Shown one piece after another: positions 56,713-64,000 of a stretch of DNA of 64,000 nt. The notes under the pieces were generated by a model. It worked only from the letters and a program-made list of their open reading frames with translations, had not been told where the DNA came from and made no database searches. The stretch comes from Leptospira wolffii serovar Khorat str. Khorat-H2 (GTDB lineage: Bacteria > Spirochaetota > Leptospiria > Leptospirales > Leptospiraceae): positions 248,001-312,000 of the forward strand of contig NZ_AKWX02000013.1 in assembly GCF_000306115.2 (NCBI RefSeq), read 5' to 3'. The first letter of the stretch is position 1, and each line of letters begins with the position of its first letter. A program made the translations under genes and the position numbers.

Positions 56713-56764
56713 ATGGAACCCTTAAGACTCCCCTTCCTACATTCCCAAACCTTATACTGTGTAC
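56713..56764 (+). pseudogene. Severed 5' end of the acyl-CoA ligase gene
   Basis: An ATG at 56713 opens a frame encoding MEPLRLPFLHSQTLYCV. If the IS element is removed with one copy of the TGTAC duplication, this frame joins that of the ligase beginning at 58043 without a shift. The QTLY segment just ahead of MMKSSSEAF resembles the start of many acyl-CoA ligases. With the element present the frame stops 4 codons inside it. The weak point is the absence of a good ribosome-binding site before 56713. Confidence 0.5.
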
Positions 56765-56766
56765 GT

Positions 56767-56809
56767 CCGGGAACATAGGTAACAGTTTAGACCGGAGACA
56801 TGGGTTACA
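56767..56809 (+). repeat. Left end doublet of the IS
   Basis: Two direct copies of an 18-bp motif at 56767-56784 (CCGGGAACATAGGTAACA) and 56792-56809 (CCGGAGACATGGGTTACA), 25 bases apart. The stop codon of the transposase frame (56805-56807) lies in the inner copy. Confidence 0.8.
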
Positions 56810-57934
56810 CTTTTAATATCCTAGAGACCTTCTGTCTTTTTTCATCAAATATTCCTATTTTAACAAAGCTAAAATAAATTGTCCAAATACCATCCTCCAC
56901 TGGCTCGAAGCCTATATACTCGCCCCCTAAACTTTTAGTAACAAAGAACCTTTTATTCTTCCAATAAAAATTCCCATCATCCACCTTCCGGACCTCGAAG
57001 TGACCAGGGTAAGAAATCTCCGGTATACGATTCGGAAATGATCTTGTAGATGCCTTATAAAAATGAGATGGTGTCTTTTGCCCTAAGGCTTCGTGAGGAC
57101 GTTCGTTATTGTATTCTTTCCTAAACCTATCAAAAGATTTTTGCTGCTGCTTCATATTCGAACGGATTGGGATAAACAGCTTCTGCCTTTAGGGTCCTGT
57201 GCATTCTCTCATGCCTTCCGTTCTCCTGTGGCTTGCCCGGGCTGGATACGTTCGGGTAAGATTCCTAATTTGATCCACCAAGTAGAAAGTAGCGAAATTC
57301 CTAATCCTGCTGCAAAAGGGATCCCGTTGTCTGTTCGTATTGCATTAGGAAGTCCATATTCCCTAAAACATCTCTCGAATTCCTTTTTAGTTTCATATGT
57401 TCTTGTTCCGGATAAACCCTTGCAACAGAGTAAGAAGCGGCTATATCCGTCTGAAATCGTTAACGGGTAACAACGAATCCCATCCTTTAACTTAAAATCT
57501 CCTTTGAAATCTGCACACCATACTGCGTTTGCATGATCATACCCCTTGAAAGGTTCAGAGTATCTTGCCATTCCCTGCCGTTTCTTTTTAGATTTTACTA
57601 AACCTCTTTTTTGCAGAATGATTCCTATCGTGCTTGCAGCAGGCCAGTCCAACTCCGGATGAGAATTTTCCAGAAACGCAAGAAGCTTTCGAGGCCCCCA
57701 GGTTGGATGATCTTTACGAATTCCTATGATCATCCTTTCTTCGGCAAAGCCCACTTGATTCGGATTTGAATGTGGAGCTCGATTTTTATCTAATAATCCT
57801 TCAGGACCTTCTTTACGGTAACGGTCCAGCCATTTATAACCGGTCTTCCTACTTATACCAAATGTCTCACAAAGAGAACTCATCGATACATTACCATCGC
57901 AGACTGCTGCAATGAATTTTACTTTCTCGTCCAT
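56805..57934 (-). pseudogene. IS481-family transposase, two frameshifts
   Basis: The first part (57934 down to 57209, start preceded by GAGGTG) has an N-terminal helix-turn-helix (SLCETFGISRKTGYKWLDRY) and the start of the rve integrase core: DFKGDFK supplies the first Asp and IRTDNGIPFAA the second. Around 57235-57242, at a CCCGGG run, the frame must shift by one base to continue as KPQENGRHERMHRTLKAEA, which holds the catalytic Glu. Near 57150-57160, at a GCAGCAGC run, a second shift is needed to continue as QQKSFDRFRKEYNNERPHEA to the stop at 56805. With two separate shifts the gene is most likely dead. An alternative ATG for the first part lies at 57979. Confidence 0.85.
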
Positions 57935-57987
57935 AGGTGACACCTCTTTCCACGGCAAAGGATTAGCCCTCCTTTGCATACGTTTAG

Positions 57988-58030
57988 TGTTACCTATGTT
58001 CCCGGTCTATTTTGTTACCCATGTCTCCGG
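57988..58030 (-). repeat. Right end doublet of the IS
   Basis: Read on the minus strand from the outside: CCGGAGACATGGGTAACA at 58030-58013 and CCGGGAACATAGGTAACA at 58005-57988, again with a 25-base period. The two motif variants occur in the opposite order to the left end. Confidence 0.8.
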
Positions 58031-58042
58031 TTTGTACCCTGG

Positions 58043-59929
58043 ATGATGAAATCCTCTTCGGAAGCGTTTTCGAATTCTCCCGCTCAATTCTTCAAACCTG
58101 ACGGCAAAACATACAAATCCCTAGCGTTCCGAGAATTGAACGATTTGGTAGTGCGTATAGGATTAGGACTCGTTTCGATCGGTGCGCAAAAAGGTCAGAA
58201 TATAGGGTTAATCGCGGACTCGGGACATCGTTGGATCTGGGTTAGTTTAGGAATTACGAATATAGGGAGCGTGGACGTGCCTAGGGGAACGGATTCCACG
58301 ATAGAAGATCTCGTATATATTCTAAATCATGCAAAGACAGAGGTATGTTTTGCAGGGAATTCCGAGGTAGTTCGTAAGATTTCGGCAAATGCGGACGCCT
58401 TTCCTCACTTAAAAACGGTCATCTTATTCGAACCCTCCTCCCATCCCTTTTCCAAGACTCCTTTCCGAATCCTACATTTGGACGACTTGATTTCCTTGGG
58501 GGACAGATGGATTCAAGAAAAAGGAGAATTAGAATTTCATAAAAGAGGAGAATCCGTTCGCGAAACGGATCTGGCGACGATCGTATATACTTCCGGCACC
58601 ACAGGAAGGCCCAAAGGCGTTATGCTTTCCCATCGGAATATAATCTTCAACGTAAACATGTCCCTTTCTCTGGATGATATCCGAATCACACCTGCCGATA
58701 GGACCATGGCTTATTTGCCTCCTTGGCATATTGCGGAAAGATTGATAGAAACCGCATGTATCCGCGCCGGAGCCTCAGAAGCGTTTACCTCCATTTCCAG
58801 TCTGGGGCAGGATTTACAGGATATCAAGCCTACCTTTCTGCTTTCCGTACCAAGAGTTTGGGAGAGTTTCTATAATAAGGTTCAGGACAAACTCAAGGAC
58901 GCTTCTCCCGTAGGCAAGTTTCTGTTTAAGACCTTTCAATCGGTCGCCTCCTCCTATTACACTTATAAGAGTAGGCTCGTAGGCCTCGAATTCACTTTAC
59001 ATAAACGGAATTTACTTTTGGAGATCGTTTACCGTTCCGTAGCCTTCTTCGGAGCGCTCTTATACTTCGTTCCGAACATTCTCGCCCAGGCGCTATTCTC
59101 CAAAATCCGCAAAAGTCTGGGAGGAAATCTGAAATTCGCGATCTCCGGAGCCGGGGCCTTACCCGAATACATCGATCGATTCTTCAATTCCATAGGTATC
59201 CCTATTTTGGAAGGTTACGGTATGACCGAGACCAGCGGAGCGTCTACGAGAAGAAGATTGGATCGGATCTCCGTCGGAACCCTGGGCAAATGTATCCCAG
59301 GCGTCGAGATCAAGATTTTGGACGAAAAAGGAGAGGAAATCCACGAACCCGGGATCAAAGGTATCGCCTGGCATCGAGGGGATCATATCATGCAAGGGTA
59401 TTATCTGGATCCGGAAAAAACGGCAGAGACGATCAAAGACGGTTGGTTGAATTCGGGAGATCTTCTCTTATGGACCGCCCAGGGCGAATTGAAATACGCG
59501 GGAAGAGCTAAGGATACCATCGTACTCCTGGGAGGAGAAAATCTGGAGCCTGAGCCGATCGAATTCGCACTCACACAAAGCGAGTTAGTACTACAAGCGA
59601 TGGTTGTTGGACACGACCAAAAGGTACTCGGCGCCCTACTCGTTCCGGATTGGGATGTTTTGGACAAACAATTGAGAGAATGGAAATCCAGACTCTTACA
59701 GGAGATCGAAGATCCTAACTCGGATCCGGACGTAAGAGAACTATTCAAGAAGGAAATCAAGGAAAGAGTCTCCGCCAAAAACGGATTCAAGAATTTCGAG
59801 AAAGTTTCCAACTTCTATCTATTGCCTAAAAAATTCGAGCCGGGAGACGAACTCACGATGACGATGAAGATCAGAAGAAACGTCGTCTCTGATAAATATA
59901 AGGACCAAATCGAAGAATTATATAGATAA
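58043..59929 (+). CDS. Long-chain acyl-CoA ligase (AMP-forming), 5' end altered by IS
   Basis: 628 residues from the ATG at 58043. It has the P-loop-like IVYTSGTTGRPKGVMLSH (about 185), FAISGAGALPEY, GYGMTETSGAST (adenylate binding) and LNSGDLLLWTAQGELKYAGRAKDTI. The C-terminal swivelling domain ends MTMKIRRNVVSDKYKDQIEELY. These enzymes activate long-chain fatty acids as acyl-AMP, then acyl-CoA, at the membrane. The catalytic regions look intact, but the first codons are disrupted: the frame runs upstream into the IS end to a TTG at 57974, and no good ribosome-binding site lies before 58043. Expression may depend on the IS end. Confidence 0.82.
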   Translation: MMKSSSEAFSNSPAQFFKPDGKTYKSLAFRELNDLVVRIGLGLVSIGAQKGQNIGLIADSGHRWIWVSLGITNIGSVDVPRGTDSTIEDLVYILNHAKTEVCFAGNSEVVRKISANADAFPHLKTVILFEPSSHPFSKTPFRILHLDDLISLGDRWIQEKGELEFHKRGESVRETDLATIVYTSGTTGRPKGVMLSHRNIIFNVNMSLSLDDIRITPADRTMAYLPPWHIAERLIETACIRAGASEAFTSISSLGQDLQDIKPTFLLSVPRVWESFYNKVQDKLKDASPVGKFLFKTFQSVASSYYTYKSRLVGLEFTLHKRNLLLEIVYRSVAFFGALLYFVPNILAQALFSKIRKSLGGNLKFAISGAGALPEYIDRFFNSIGIPILEGYGMTETSGASTRRRLDRISVGTLGKCIPGVEIKILDEKGEEIHEPGIKGIAWHRGDHIMQGYYLDPEKTAETIKDGWLNSGDLLLWTAQGELKYAGRAKDTIVLLGGENLEPEPIEFALTQSELVLQAMVVGHDQKVLGALLVPDWDVLDKQLREWKSRLLQEIEDPNSDPDVRELFKKEIKERVSAKNGFKNFEKVSNFYLLPKKFEPGDELTMTMKIRRNVVSDKYKDQIEELYR

Positions 59930-59989
59930 ATTTTTGCATTTACTGTAACGAAACCCCGGGGAGCCCGAATCCTGGGAAAGGAGCGTTCG

Positions 59990-60382
59990 ATGGTGGCTTT
60001 GACCCAGACTACGAAAAACCGTATTTCCACAACTCTGGCCGTATTTTCGGCCTTGGTTTTCATTCAGACTTTATTCTTCAAATTCACCGGTGCCAGCGAA
60101 TCGGTGAAAATATTCTCCACTTTAGGTATCGAGCCCTGGGGCCGAATCGGCACCGGCTCCGTAGAGTTCATCATCGCTACATTGCTCGTCTTTCCCGCTT
60201 CCCGATTCATCGGGGCTTTAGTCGGCTTCGGACTGATGGTTGGTGCCGTACTTTCTCACCTTCTCTTCTTAGGAATCGTAGTGGACGACGACGGAGGATT
60301 ATTATTTATCCTAGCGGTTTTGGTCCTGCTGTCCTGCATCACTATCATAAATTTAGAATGGGACCGACGCCCCCCGACCTAA
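59990..60382 (+). CDS. DoxX-family membrane protein
   Basis: 130 residues with AGGAG before the ATG. Four hydrophobic helices are visible, the first followed by FFKFTGASESVKIFSTLGIEP, the usual DoxX loop with the K-x-T/L-x-G motif. Members are small inner-membrane proteins; some belong to redox or quinone-linked complexes, and most are uncharacterised. Its short acidic loop VVDDDGG lies between helices three and four. It lies 60 bases after the ligase gene and is followed by a terminator. Confidence 0.8.
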   Translation: MVALTQTTKNRISTTLAVFSALVFIQTLFFKFTGASESVKIFSTLGIEPWGRIGTGSVEFIIATLLVFPASRFIGALVGFGLMVGAVLSHLLFLGIVVDDDGGLLFILAVLVLLSCITIINLEWDRRPPT

Positions 60383-60414
60383 GTCCGATTTTATTTTAGA
60401 TACCCGCCTTTTCG

Positions 60415-60445
60415 AGGGAACGATTCTTTAACGTTCCCTTTCTAA
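60415..60445 (+). terminator. Rho-independent terminator after the DoxX gene
   Basis: An 8-bp stem AGGGAACG/CGTTCCCT with a 9-base loop, followed by a T-rich run (TTCTAACTTT), about 30 bases after the stop codon. Confidence 0.75.
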
Positions 60446-60449
60446 CTTT

Positions 60450-60508
60450 AAAAAGTCCTCTTGTTCTTTTTTTTCGGATCGGAGTCCCCCTGAAAAATAG
60501 GACTTTTT
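60450..60508. repeat. 10-bp perfect inverted repeat upstream of the porin gene
   Basis: AAAAAGTCCT (60450-60459) and AGGACTTTTT (60499-60508) are separated by 39 bases that include a run of eight T residues. The right arm ends 36 bases before the porin start. It could form a leader structure or be a regulator site; it could also extend the DoxX terminator. Confidence 0.55.
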
Positions 60509-60544
60509 CCTAATTTATAAAAAGAAAATACAGATATAAGGACT

Positions 60545-61852
60545 ATGAGTTCGCATTCTATTTCGAAACCGATTCGGTCCCGATTCATTCCATCCGGTGT
60601 GACAGTCCTTCTTACCTGCACTCTTCTCCTCCCCTCCCTTTCCCCCGAATCGAAAGAAAATACTGCTGCTTCCGTTCCGACGAATAAGACCAAAAAGAAG
60701 AAAAAAATCGGAAAGGAAATCGCGACCGTCCAAGCTAAGCCACAAGACAACGTGCTCTTGGATATGGATTTCGGTAAAGGGATCTCTTTGCAAACTCCCG
60801 ATTTGCAAAGCTTCCTAAATATCCGGGCGAGACTACAGGAAAGAGCCACGGAAACCATCGTGCACGAACAAGACGATACCCGGGAAGAAACGGAACTCCA
60901 AACCAGAAGAGCGAGGCTTACTCTCGCGGGAAATTTTTTAGGCAAGGATTGGCAATATTATATTCAATTTTCCTTTTCCAATTTGGATATGGAGAAGGAT
61001 AGGCCCGTACCTCTTAGAGATGCCAGCATTTCTTACACGGGATTTCGTAACGCAAATCTTAAGATCGGGCAAATGAAAGTTCCCTTCAATCGACAAAGAT
61101 TCATTTCCGACGGAGTCCAAGAATTCGTGGATCGTACGATGGCTAACGACGAGCTGAATTTGGATAGAGACGTAGGAATCCTAGTCTCCTCGGGAGATTT
61201 ATTCGGTTTGGATCGTTTCGGATATTCCGCGGGAATCTTCGGAGGAGACGGACGAAATCGGACTTCGGAGGCGTCGGGAGTTCTTCTCAGTGGTAAACTT
61301 ACCTATTTCCCGATCAGAACCTTCCAAGATAATGGGGAACCGGATCTGAAAAGAACCGATCGCCCGAACCTTTCCTTTTCCTTGATGGGCGCGTCCAATC
61401 GAAACACGAACCGGGATCATTCCACCTTCGGAAATACTTACGAATTCGCCCGATTCGATTATTCCCATGCAGGTGCGGAGTTTCTTTTTCAATGGAAAGG
61501 AGTATCCGTCTCCGGAGAATCCGTGGCGAGAAAAGCAAATTCTCCTTTCGTGGAGAAAACGATCGGAACGGAAACGCATAGGGAATATTCCAGATCCGTA
61601 AAAGGAGGGTTCCTACAGATCGGATACCTGTTTCCGAATAATTTGGGAGTCGCAATCCGCTATTCCGAATATCGTCCTTGGGGAAAAACGGATCCCAAAT
61701 TGGTTTACTCGAAGGAAAGAGGCGTAGCCTTATCTTATTATATGAGAGAGCATAATCTGAAATTCCAAGCGGACTACGCCTATCTGGACGGAGGAACGGT
61801 GGAGAACCTGGGCTCTCATAGAATTCGAGCTCAAATTCAAATTTTTCTGTAA
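60545..61852 (+). CDS. Phosphate-selective porin O/P-family outer-membrane protein
   Basis: 435 residues. A signal peptide lies at about 15-33, followed by a Lys-rich stretch. From LDMDFGKGISLQTPDLQ on, the sequence shows repeated amphipathic beta strands of an OprP/OprO-type barrel. Family-typical segments are LQTRRARLTLAGNFLGKDW, LKIGQMKVPFNRQRFISD and LNLDRDVGILVSSGDLFG, and the C-terminus ends in strands with a final Phe-Leu pair. OprP-like porins form trimeric channels, often anion-selective and induced by phosphate shortage; anion choice cannot be judged here. Its leader carries a 10-bp inverted repeat. Confidence 0.82.
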   Translation: MSSHSISKPIRSRFIPSGVTVLLTCTLLLPSLSPESKENTAASVPTNKTKKKKKIGKEIATVQAKPQDNVLLDMDFGKGISLQTPDLQSFLNIRARLQERATETIVHEQDDTREETELQTRRARLTLAGNFLGKDWQYYIQFSFSNLDMEKDRPVPLRDASISYTGFRNANLKIGQMKVPFNRQRFISDGVQEFVDRTMANDELNLDRDVGILVSSGDLFGLDRFGYSAGIFGGDGRNRTSEASGVLLSGKLTYFPIRTFQDNGEPDLKRTDRPNLSFSLMGASNRNTNRDHSTFGNTYEFARFDYSHAGAEFLFQWKGVSVSGESVARKANSPFVEKTIGTETHREYSRSVKGGFLQIGYLFPNNLGVAIRYSEYRPWGKTDPKLVYSKERGVALSYYMREHNLKFQADYAYLDGGTVENLGSHRIRAQIQIFL

Positions 61853-61920
61853 TAAAAACGTAAATCCGCTCCGGGAAATTCCGTGAGGAAGCGCATTAGT
61901 ATTCACGTATTCTACGGAGT

Positions 61921-61950
61921 TTCACATTCTATTCCGTTGACAAATGTGAA
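61921..61950 (+). promoter_or_regulatory. Inverted repeat over a -35 box, possible operator
   Basis: TTCACATT and AATGTGAA (8-bp perfect arms, 14-base spacing) overlap a perfect TTGACA at 61937-61942. The matching -10 region (around 61960-61965, CATATG) is poor. The arrangement fits a repressor site over the promoter of the phosphoesterase gene starting at 61987. Confidence 0.45.
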
Positions 61951-61986
61951 TCCTATCGTCATATGGAATTAAGGCATCCATTCTAA

Positions 61987-62790
61987 ATGAAATTCCGGAG
62001 AGGGAGAATCTACGAAGGCTTTTTCATTTCGGATATCCATTACCTCCTAAACAAAAAAATCAAGACCCATAAGCATAAGGAACTTTTCCAGCTACTGGAT
62101 CATCTGGATCGGAAAAATATCCGTTTCGAGAATCTTTACCTAGTCGGTGATATCATAGAAAGTTGGTTCTTTAGCGCGGATAGACGTTTGCGCCGAGTTA
62201 AAGGAAAGAAAAGGTTCAATAAACTTTTCGACCGGTTGGACAAGCTTTCCGCGGGTACGGGTAGCGGCAAAAAATATTATATCGTCGGTAATCACGACAC
62301 CACTTCCTACCTCATGAGGTTGTCCCCGAATGTGGAAAACTATCTGCGGGAAAGGAATTGGATCGTATGCGAGAAGGCGGAAAACGACGTCCTAATCGCT
62401 CTACATGGGCATCAGGGCCAATATAATAAATTCACTTGGATGGGTTCCATTCTAGTTTTAAGAATTTTGCATGTATTCGCTTCCATTTTCCCTGCTTTGT
62501 TCAAATTTTCCGAGAATTTCTACCAAAATCACTTAAACCGCCAGGATCCTAGCACGATAGAGGAGACTCTGCATTATTATCAGAGACTTTCCAAAATCAC
62601 TCACCAAGGTAAGAAAGTTCTGATCTCCGGTCACACTCACGATTTTCTCTGCATTCCCAAGATCAATATCATCAACACCGGGGACTGGGTCAAAAGCAAC
62701 ACGTTCGTAATTCAAAACGGACGAAAATTTCTGGGCATCAAGATGACCGCTAGAAAAGAGTTCAAAAAAGAATTCGTCCTAAAAGCCTAA
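61987..62790 (+). CDS. LpxH-like metallophosphoesterase
   Basis: 267 residues with the calcineurin-like phosphoesterase motifs in order: FISDIHY (about 15), LVGDIIESWFF, YIVGNHDTTS, ALHGHQGQY and ISGHTHDF. The GDxxExW form is that of the UDP-2,3-diacylglucosamine diphosphatase (LpxH/LpxH2) subgroup, which cleaves UDP-diacylglucosamine to lipid X in lipid A synthesis at the inner membrane. A hydrophobic amphipathic stretch (ILVLRILHVFASIFPALF) fits a membrane-facing lid. The subgroup is convincing but the lipid substrate is unproven. The nearest gene on the same strand is the porin, 134 bases upstream. Confidence 0.75.
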   Translation: MKFRRGRIYEGFFISDIHYLLNKKIKTHKHKELFQLLDHLDRKNIRFENLYLVGDIIESWFFSADRRLRRVKGKKRFNKLFDRLDKLSAGTGSGKKYYIVGNHDTTSYLMRLSPNVENYLRERNWIVCEKAENDVLIALHGHQGQYNKFTWMGSILVLRILHVFASIFPALFKFSENFYQNHLNRQDPSTIEETLHYYQRLSKITHQGKKVLISGHTHDFLCIPKINIINTGDWVKSNTFVIQNGRKFLGIKMTARKEFKKEFVLKA

Positions 62791-62836
62791 GATACGTTTT
62801 AGGTTTCTTTACTTCGCTTCCCGAAGAAAAACTCAT

Positions 62837-62864
62837 TTGCAATTTCTTTCCTTTCCGTTATACT
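62837..62864 (+). promoter_or_regulatory. Promoter candidate giving a leaderless mRNA
   Basis: TTGCAA (62837-62842) and TATACT (62859-62864) with a 16-base spacer. The -10 box ends 7 bases before the ATG at 62872, so transcription would begin at or next to the start codon. No Shine-Dalgarno sequence lies in the gap. Confidence 0.45.
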
Positions 62865-62871
62865 TCGGCGC

Positions 62872-64000
62872 ATGTCAGAAGAAACGATCTTGGAATATTG
62901 GCAAATTTTCGACGCTCACGCTTGGCTCTTTTGGTCCATCCTAACCTTCGTCTTTTTGGTAGTCGTATTCATCCACGATCTCCTGCAAAGAAAACACACG
63001 ATTAAACACAATTTTCCCATCGTAGGTCATATCCGTTACCTATTCGAAAAGATAGGTCCGGAGCTCAGGCAATACTGGGTCGCAAACGATAAGGAAGAAA
63101 TGCCCTTCAATCGCGCTGAGCGATCCTGGGTATATGCAACTTCCAAGATGCAAAATAATAATTTCGGGTTCGGAACTACGGAATTATTATACGACGCGGG
63201 ATATCCCATTATCAAACACGCCGCTTTTCCTTTTGCGGACAGTAAGGCGACTTATGTGGAAGGGGATCCTTCCATGATTCCCGCACTGAAGGTGATGGGA
63301 GAGTTCCATAATCGCAAGAAACTGTATCGTCCCGCATCCGTAGTAAATATTTCCGCTATGTCGTACGGTTCCTTGGGCGAGAGGGCCGTTTCCGCATTGA
63401 ACCAAGGCGCCAAACTCGCACGTTGCTACCACAATACGGGAGAAGGAGGCTTAAGTCCCTATCATACCTTCGGAGCGGACGTTATGTGGCAATTGGGAAC
63501 CGGTTATTTCGGAGCCCGGGACCATAGCGGAAAATTCTCCATGGACGTTTTCTTAAGAAAGATAGAGGAGAATCCGAACGTTCGGGCCATAGAAATCAAA
63601 CTCTCCCAGGGAGCCAAACCTGGAAAAGGAGGGATCCTGCCCGGCGCCAAAGTGACCAAGGAAATCGCGGAAATCAGGGGAATCAAACCTGGAGAAGATT
63701 GTATTTCGCCTAACGCACATACCGAGTTCGACGATGTGAATAGTTTGATCGAATTCATTGAGAAAATCGCGGGTCTCTCGGGACTTCCCGTAGGAATCAA
63801 AAGCGCCGTGGGAGAAACCAAATTTTGGGAGGAACTAGCCGCGAGAATGAAGGAGACCGGTAAAGGTCCCGATTTCATCACCATCGACGGAGGAGAAGGA
63901 GGGACCGGTGCGGCTCCCCTCACCTTTACGGATCATGTGTCCCTTCCGTTCAAAGTAGGTTTCGCAAGAGTCTATAAAATCTTCCAAAGGGAAAAACTAT
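62872..64000 (+). CDS. FMN-binding glutamate-synthase-family protein (3' partial)
   Basis: The frame begins at the ATG at 62872 and runs open past the window edge; 376 codons are visible. One membrane helix (WLFWSILTFVFLVVVFIH) follows a short N-terminus. From about residue 130 the sequence matches the glutamate synthase central/FMN domain: VVNISAMSYGSLGERAVSAL, HNTGEGGLSPYH, QGAKPGKGGILPGAKV, KSAVGE and FITIDGGEGGTGAAPL. Such stand-alone proteins resemble the archaeal-type GltB core, but with a membrane anchor and no amidotransferase domain, so the reaction may differ from GOGAT. It appears to have its own promoter. Confidence 0.85.
   Translation, partial: MSEETILEYWQIFDAHAWLFWSILTFVFLVVVFIHDLLQRKHTIKHNFPIVGHIRYLFEKIGPELRQYWVANDKEEMPFNRAERSWVYATSKMQNNNFGFGTTELLYDAGYPIIKHAAFPFADSKATYVEGDPSMIPALKVMGEFHNRKKLYRPASVVNISAMSYGSLGERAVSALNQGAKLARCYHNTGEGGLSPYHTFGADVMWQLGTGYFGARDHSGKFSMDVFLRKIEENPNVRAIEIKLSQGAKPGKGGILPGAKVTKEIAEIRGIKPGEDCISPNAHTEFDDVNSLIEFIEKIAGLSGLPVGIKSAVGETKFWEELAARMKETGKGPDFITIDGGEGGTGAAPLTFTDHVSLPFKVGFARVYKIFQREKL

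Larger units (their letters stand above)
56765..58032. mobile_element. IS481-type insertion sequence, decayed
   Basis: An element of about 1268 bases containing a DDE transposase pseudogene on the minus strand. It is bounded by related inverted ends and flanked by a 5-bp repeat TGTAC (56760-56764 and 58033-58037) that fits a target duplication. The ends are not simple inverted repeats: each consists of two 18-bp copies of a CCGGRRACATRGGTWACA motif with a 25-base period. The outermost two bases at the ends differ. The element lies between the GGDEF gene and the acyl-CoA ligase and probably inserted in the ligase's first codons. Two frameshifts in the transposase suggest it cannot move on its own. 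Confidence 0.85.

Noticed and set aside
56753..56758. TATACT as a -10 box for the acyl-CoA ligase
   Set aside because: No -35 hexamer lies at a proper distance and the bases fit better as codons of the severed 5' end (Leu-Tyr).
57150..57245. Programmed ribosomal frameshift in the transposase, as in IS3 elements
   Set aside because: Two shifts are required within 100 bases and neither site has a slippery A/T heptamer; decay is simpler.

Overview
The window looks like chromosomal DNA from a spirochaete of the genus Leptospira. The evidence is a LruC-domain lipoprotein, three proteins of the Leptospira-enriched DUF1574/SGNH type, loose spirochaetal lipoboxes and several small proteins of Leptospira type. 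Base composition judged by eye is in the mid-40s % G+C. That is higher than the classical pathogens and nearer the environmental or intermediate species; the species is not determined. I see no rRNA, tRNA, CRISPR array or prophage.

Layout. 1-1386: end of a Wzy/O-antigen-ligase-like membrane protein. 1393-5437 (minus): PrsW-type protease, LruC lipoprotein and menaquinone methyltransferase. 5584-6464 (plus): ExbB/ExbD pair. 6474-16505 (minus): about 10 kb of surface-polysaccharide genes. Two glycosyltransferases and two membrane proteins come first, followed by an alternating MBOAT - SGNH - MBOAT - SGNH - MazG string with tiny gaps or 4-bp overlaps, which looks like a duplicated O-acylation cassette. 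16623-20057 (plus): queA, a Lon-like protease whose ATPase half appears degenerate, a small membrane protein and ybaB. 20069-23286: M30-like metallopeptidase, two probable lipoproteins (one LRR). 23425-26662 (plus): Fur-family regulator overlapping a third SGNH protein, then a multi-pass glycosyltransferase-like protein. 26975-28214: single-RRM protein, a nucleotidyltransferase-like protein and a conserved hypothetical.

28463-37090 (minus) is a long co-directional run: FlaA1/CapD-type nucleotide-sugar dehydratase, an SspB-like ClpXP adaptor, an NCS2-type permease, htpX (then a strong terminator), apt, and two HtrA-type proteins. The first HtrA has an intact catalytic triad; in the second the catalytic serine is replaced by asparagine. 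Proteolysis is a recurring theme of the window: PrsW, Lon-like, M30, HtpX, HtrA pair and the SspB adaptor.

37147-56616: zinc-ribbon protein, a large membrane adenylate cyclase, a recC-recB-recD operon led by two exported/membrane proteins, an SDR, a Cys-rich exported protein, a relic-containing spacer, an HTH-like hypothetical, an exported polysaccharide deacetylase and a 7TM diguanylate cyclase. 56765-58032 is an IS481-type element with a doubly frameshifted transposase and tandem-doublet ends. It appears to have landed in the first codons of an acyl-CoA ligase gene. 59990-64000: DoxX protein, OprP-type porin, LpxH-like phosphoesterase and the start of an FMN-binding glutamate-synthase-family protein cut by the window edge.
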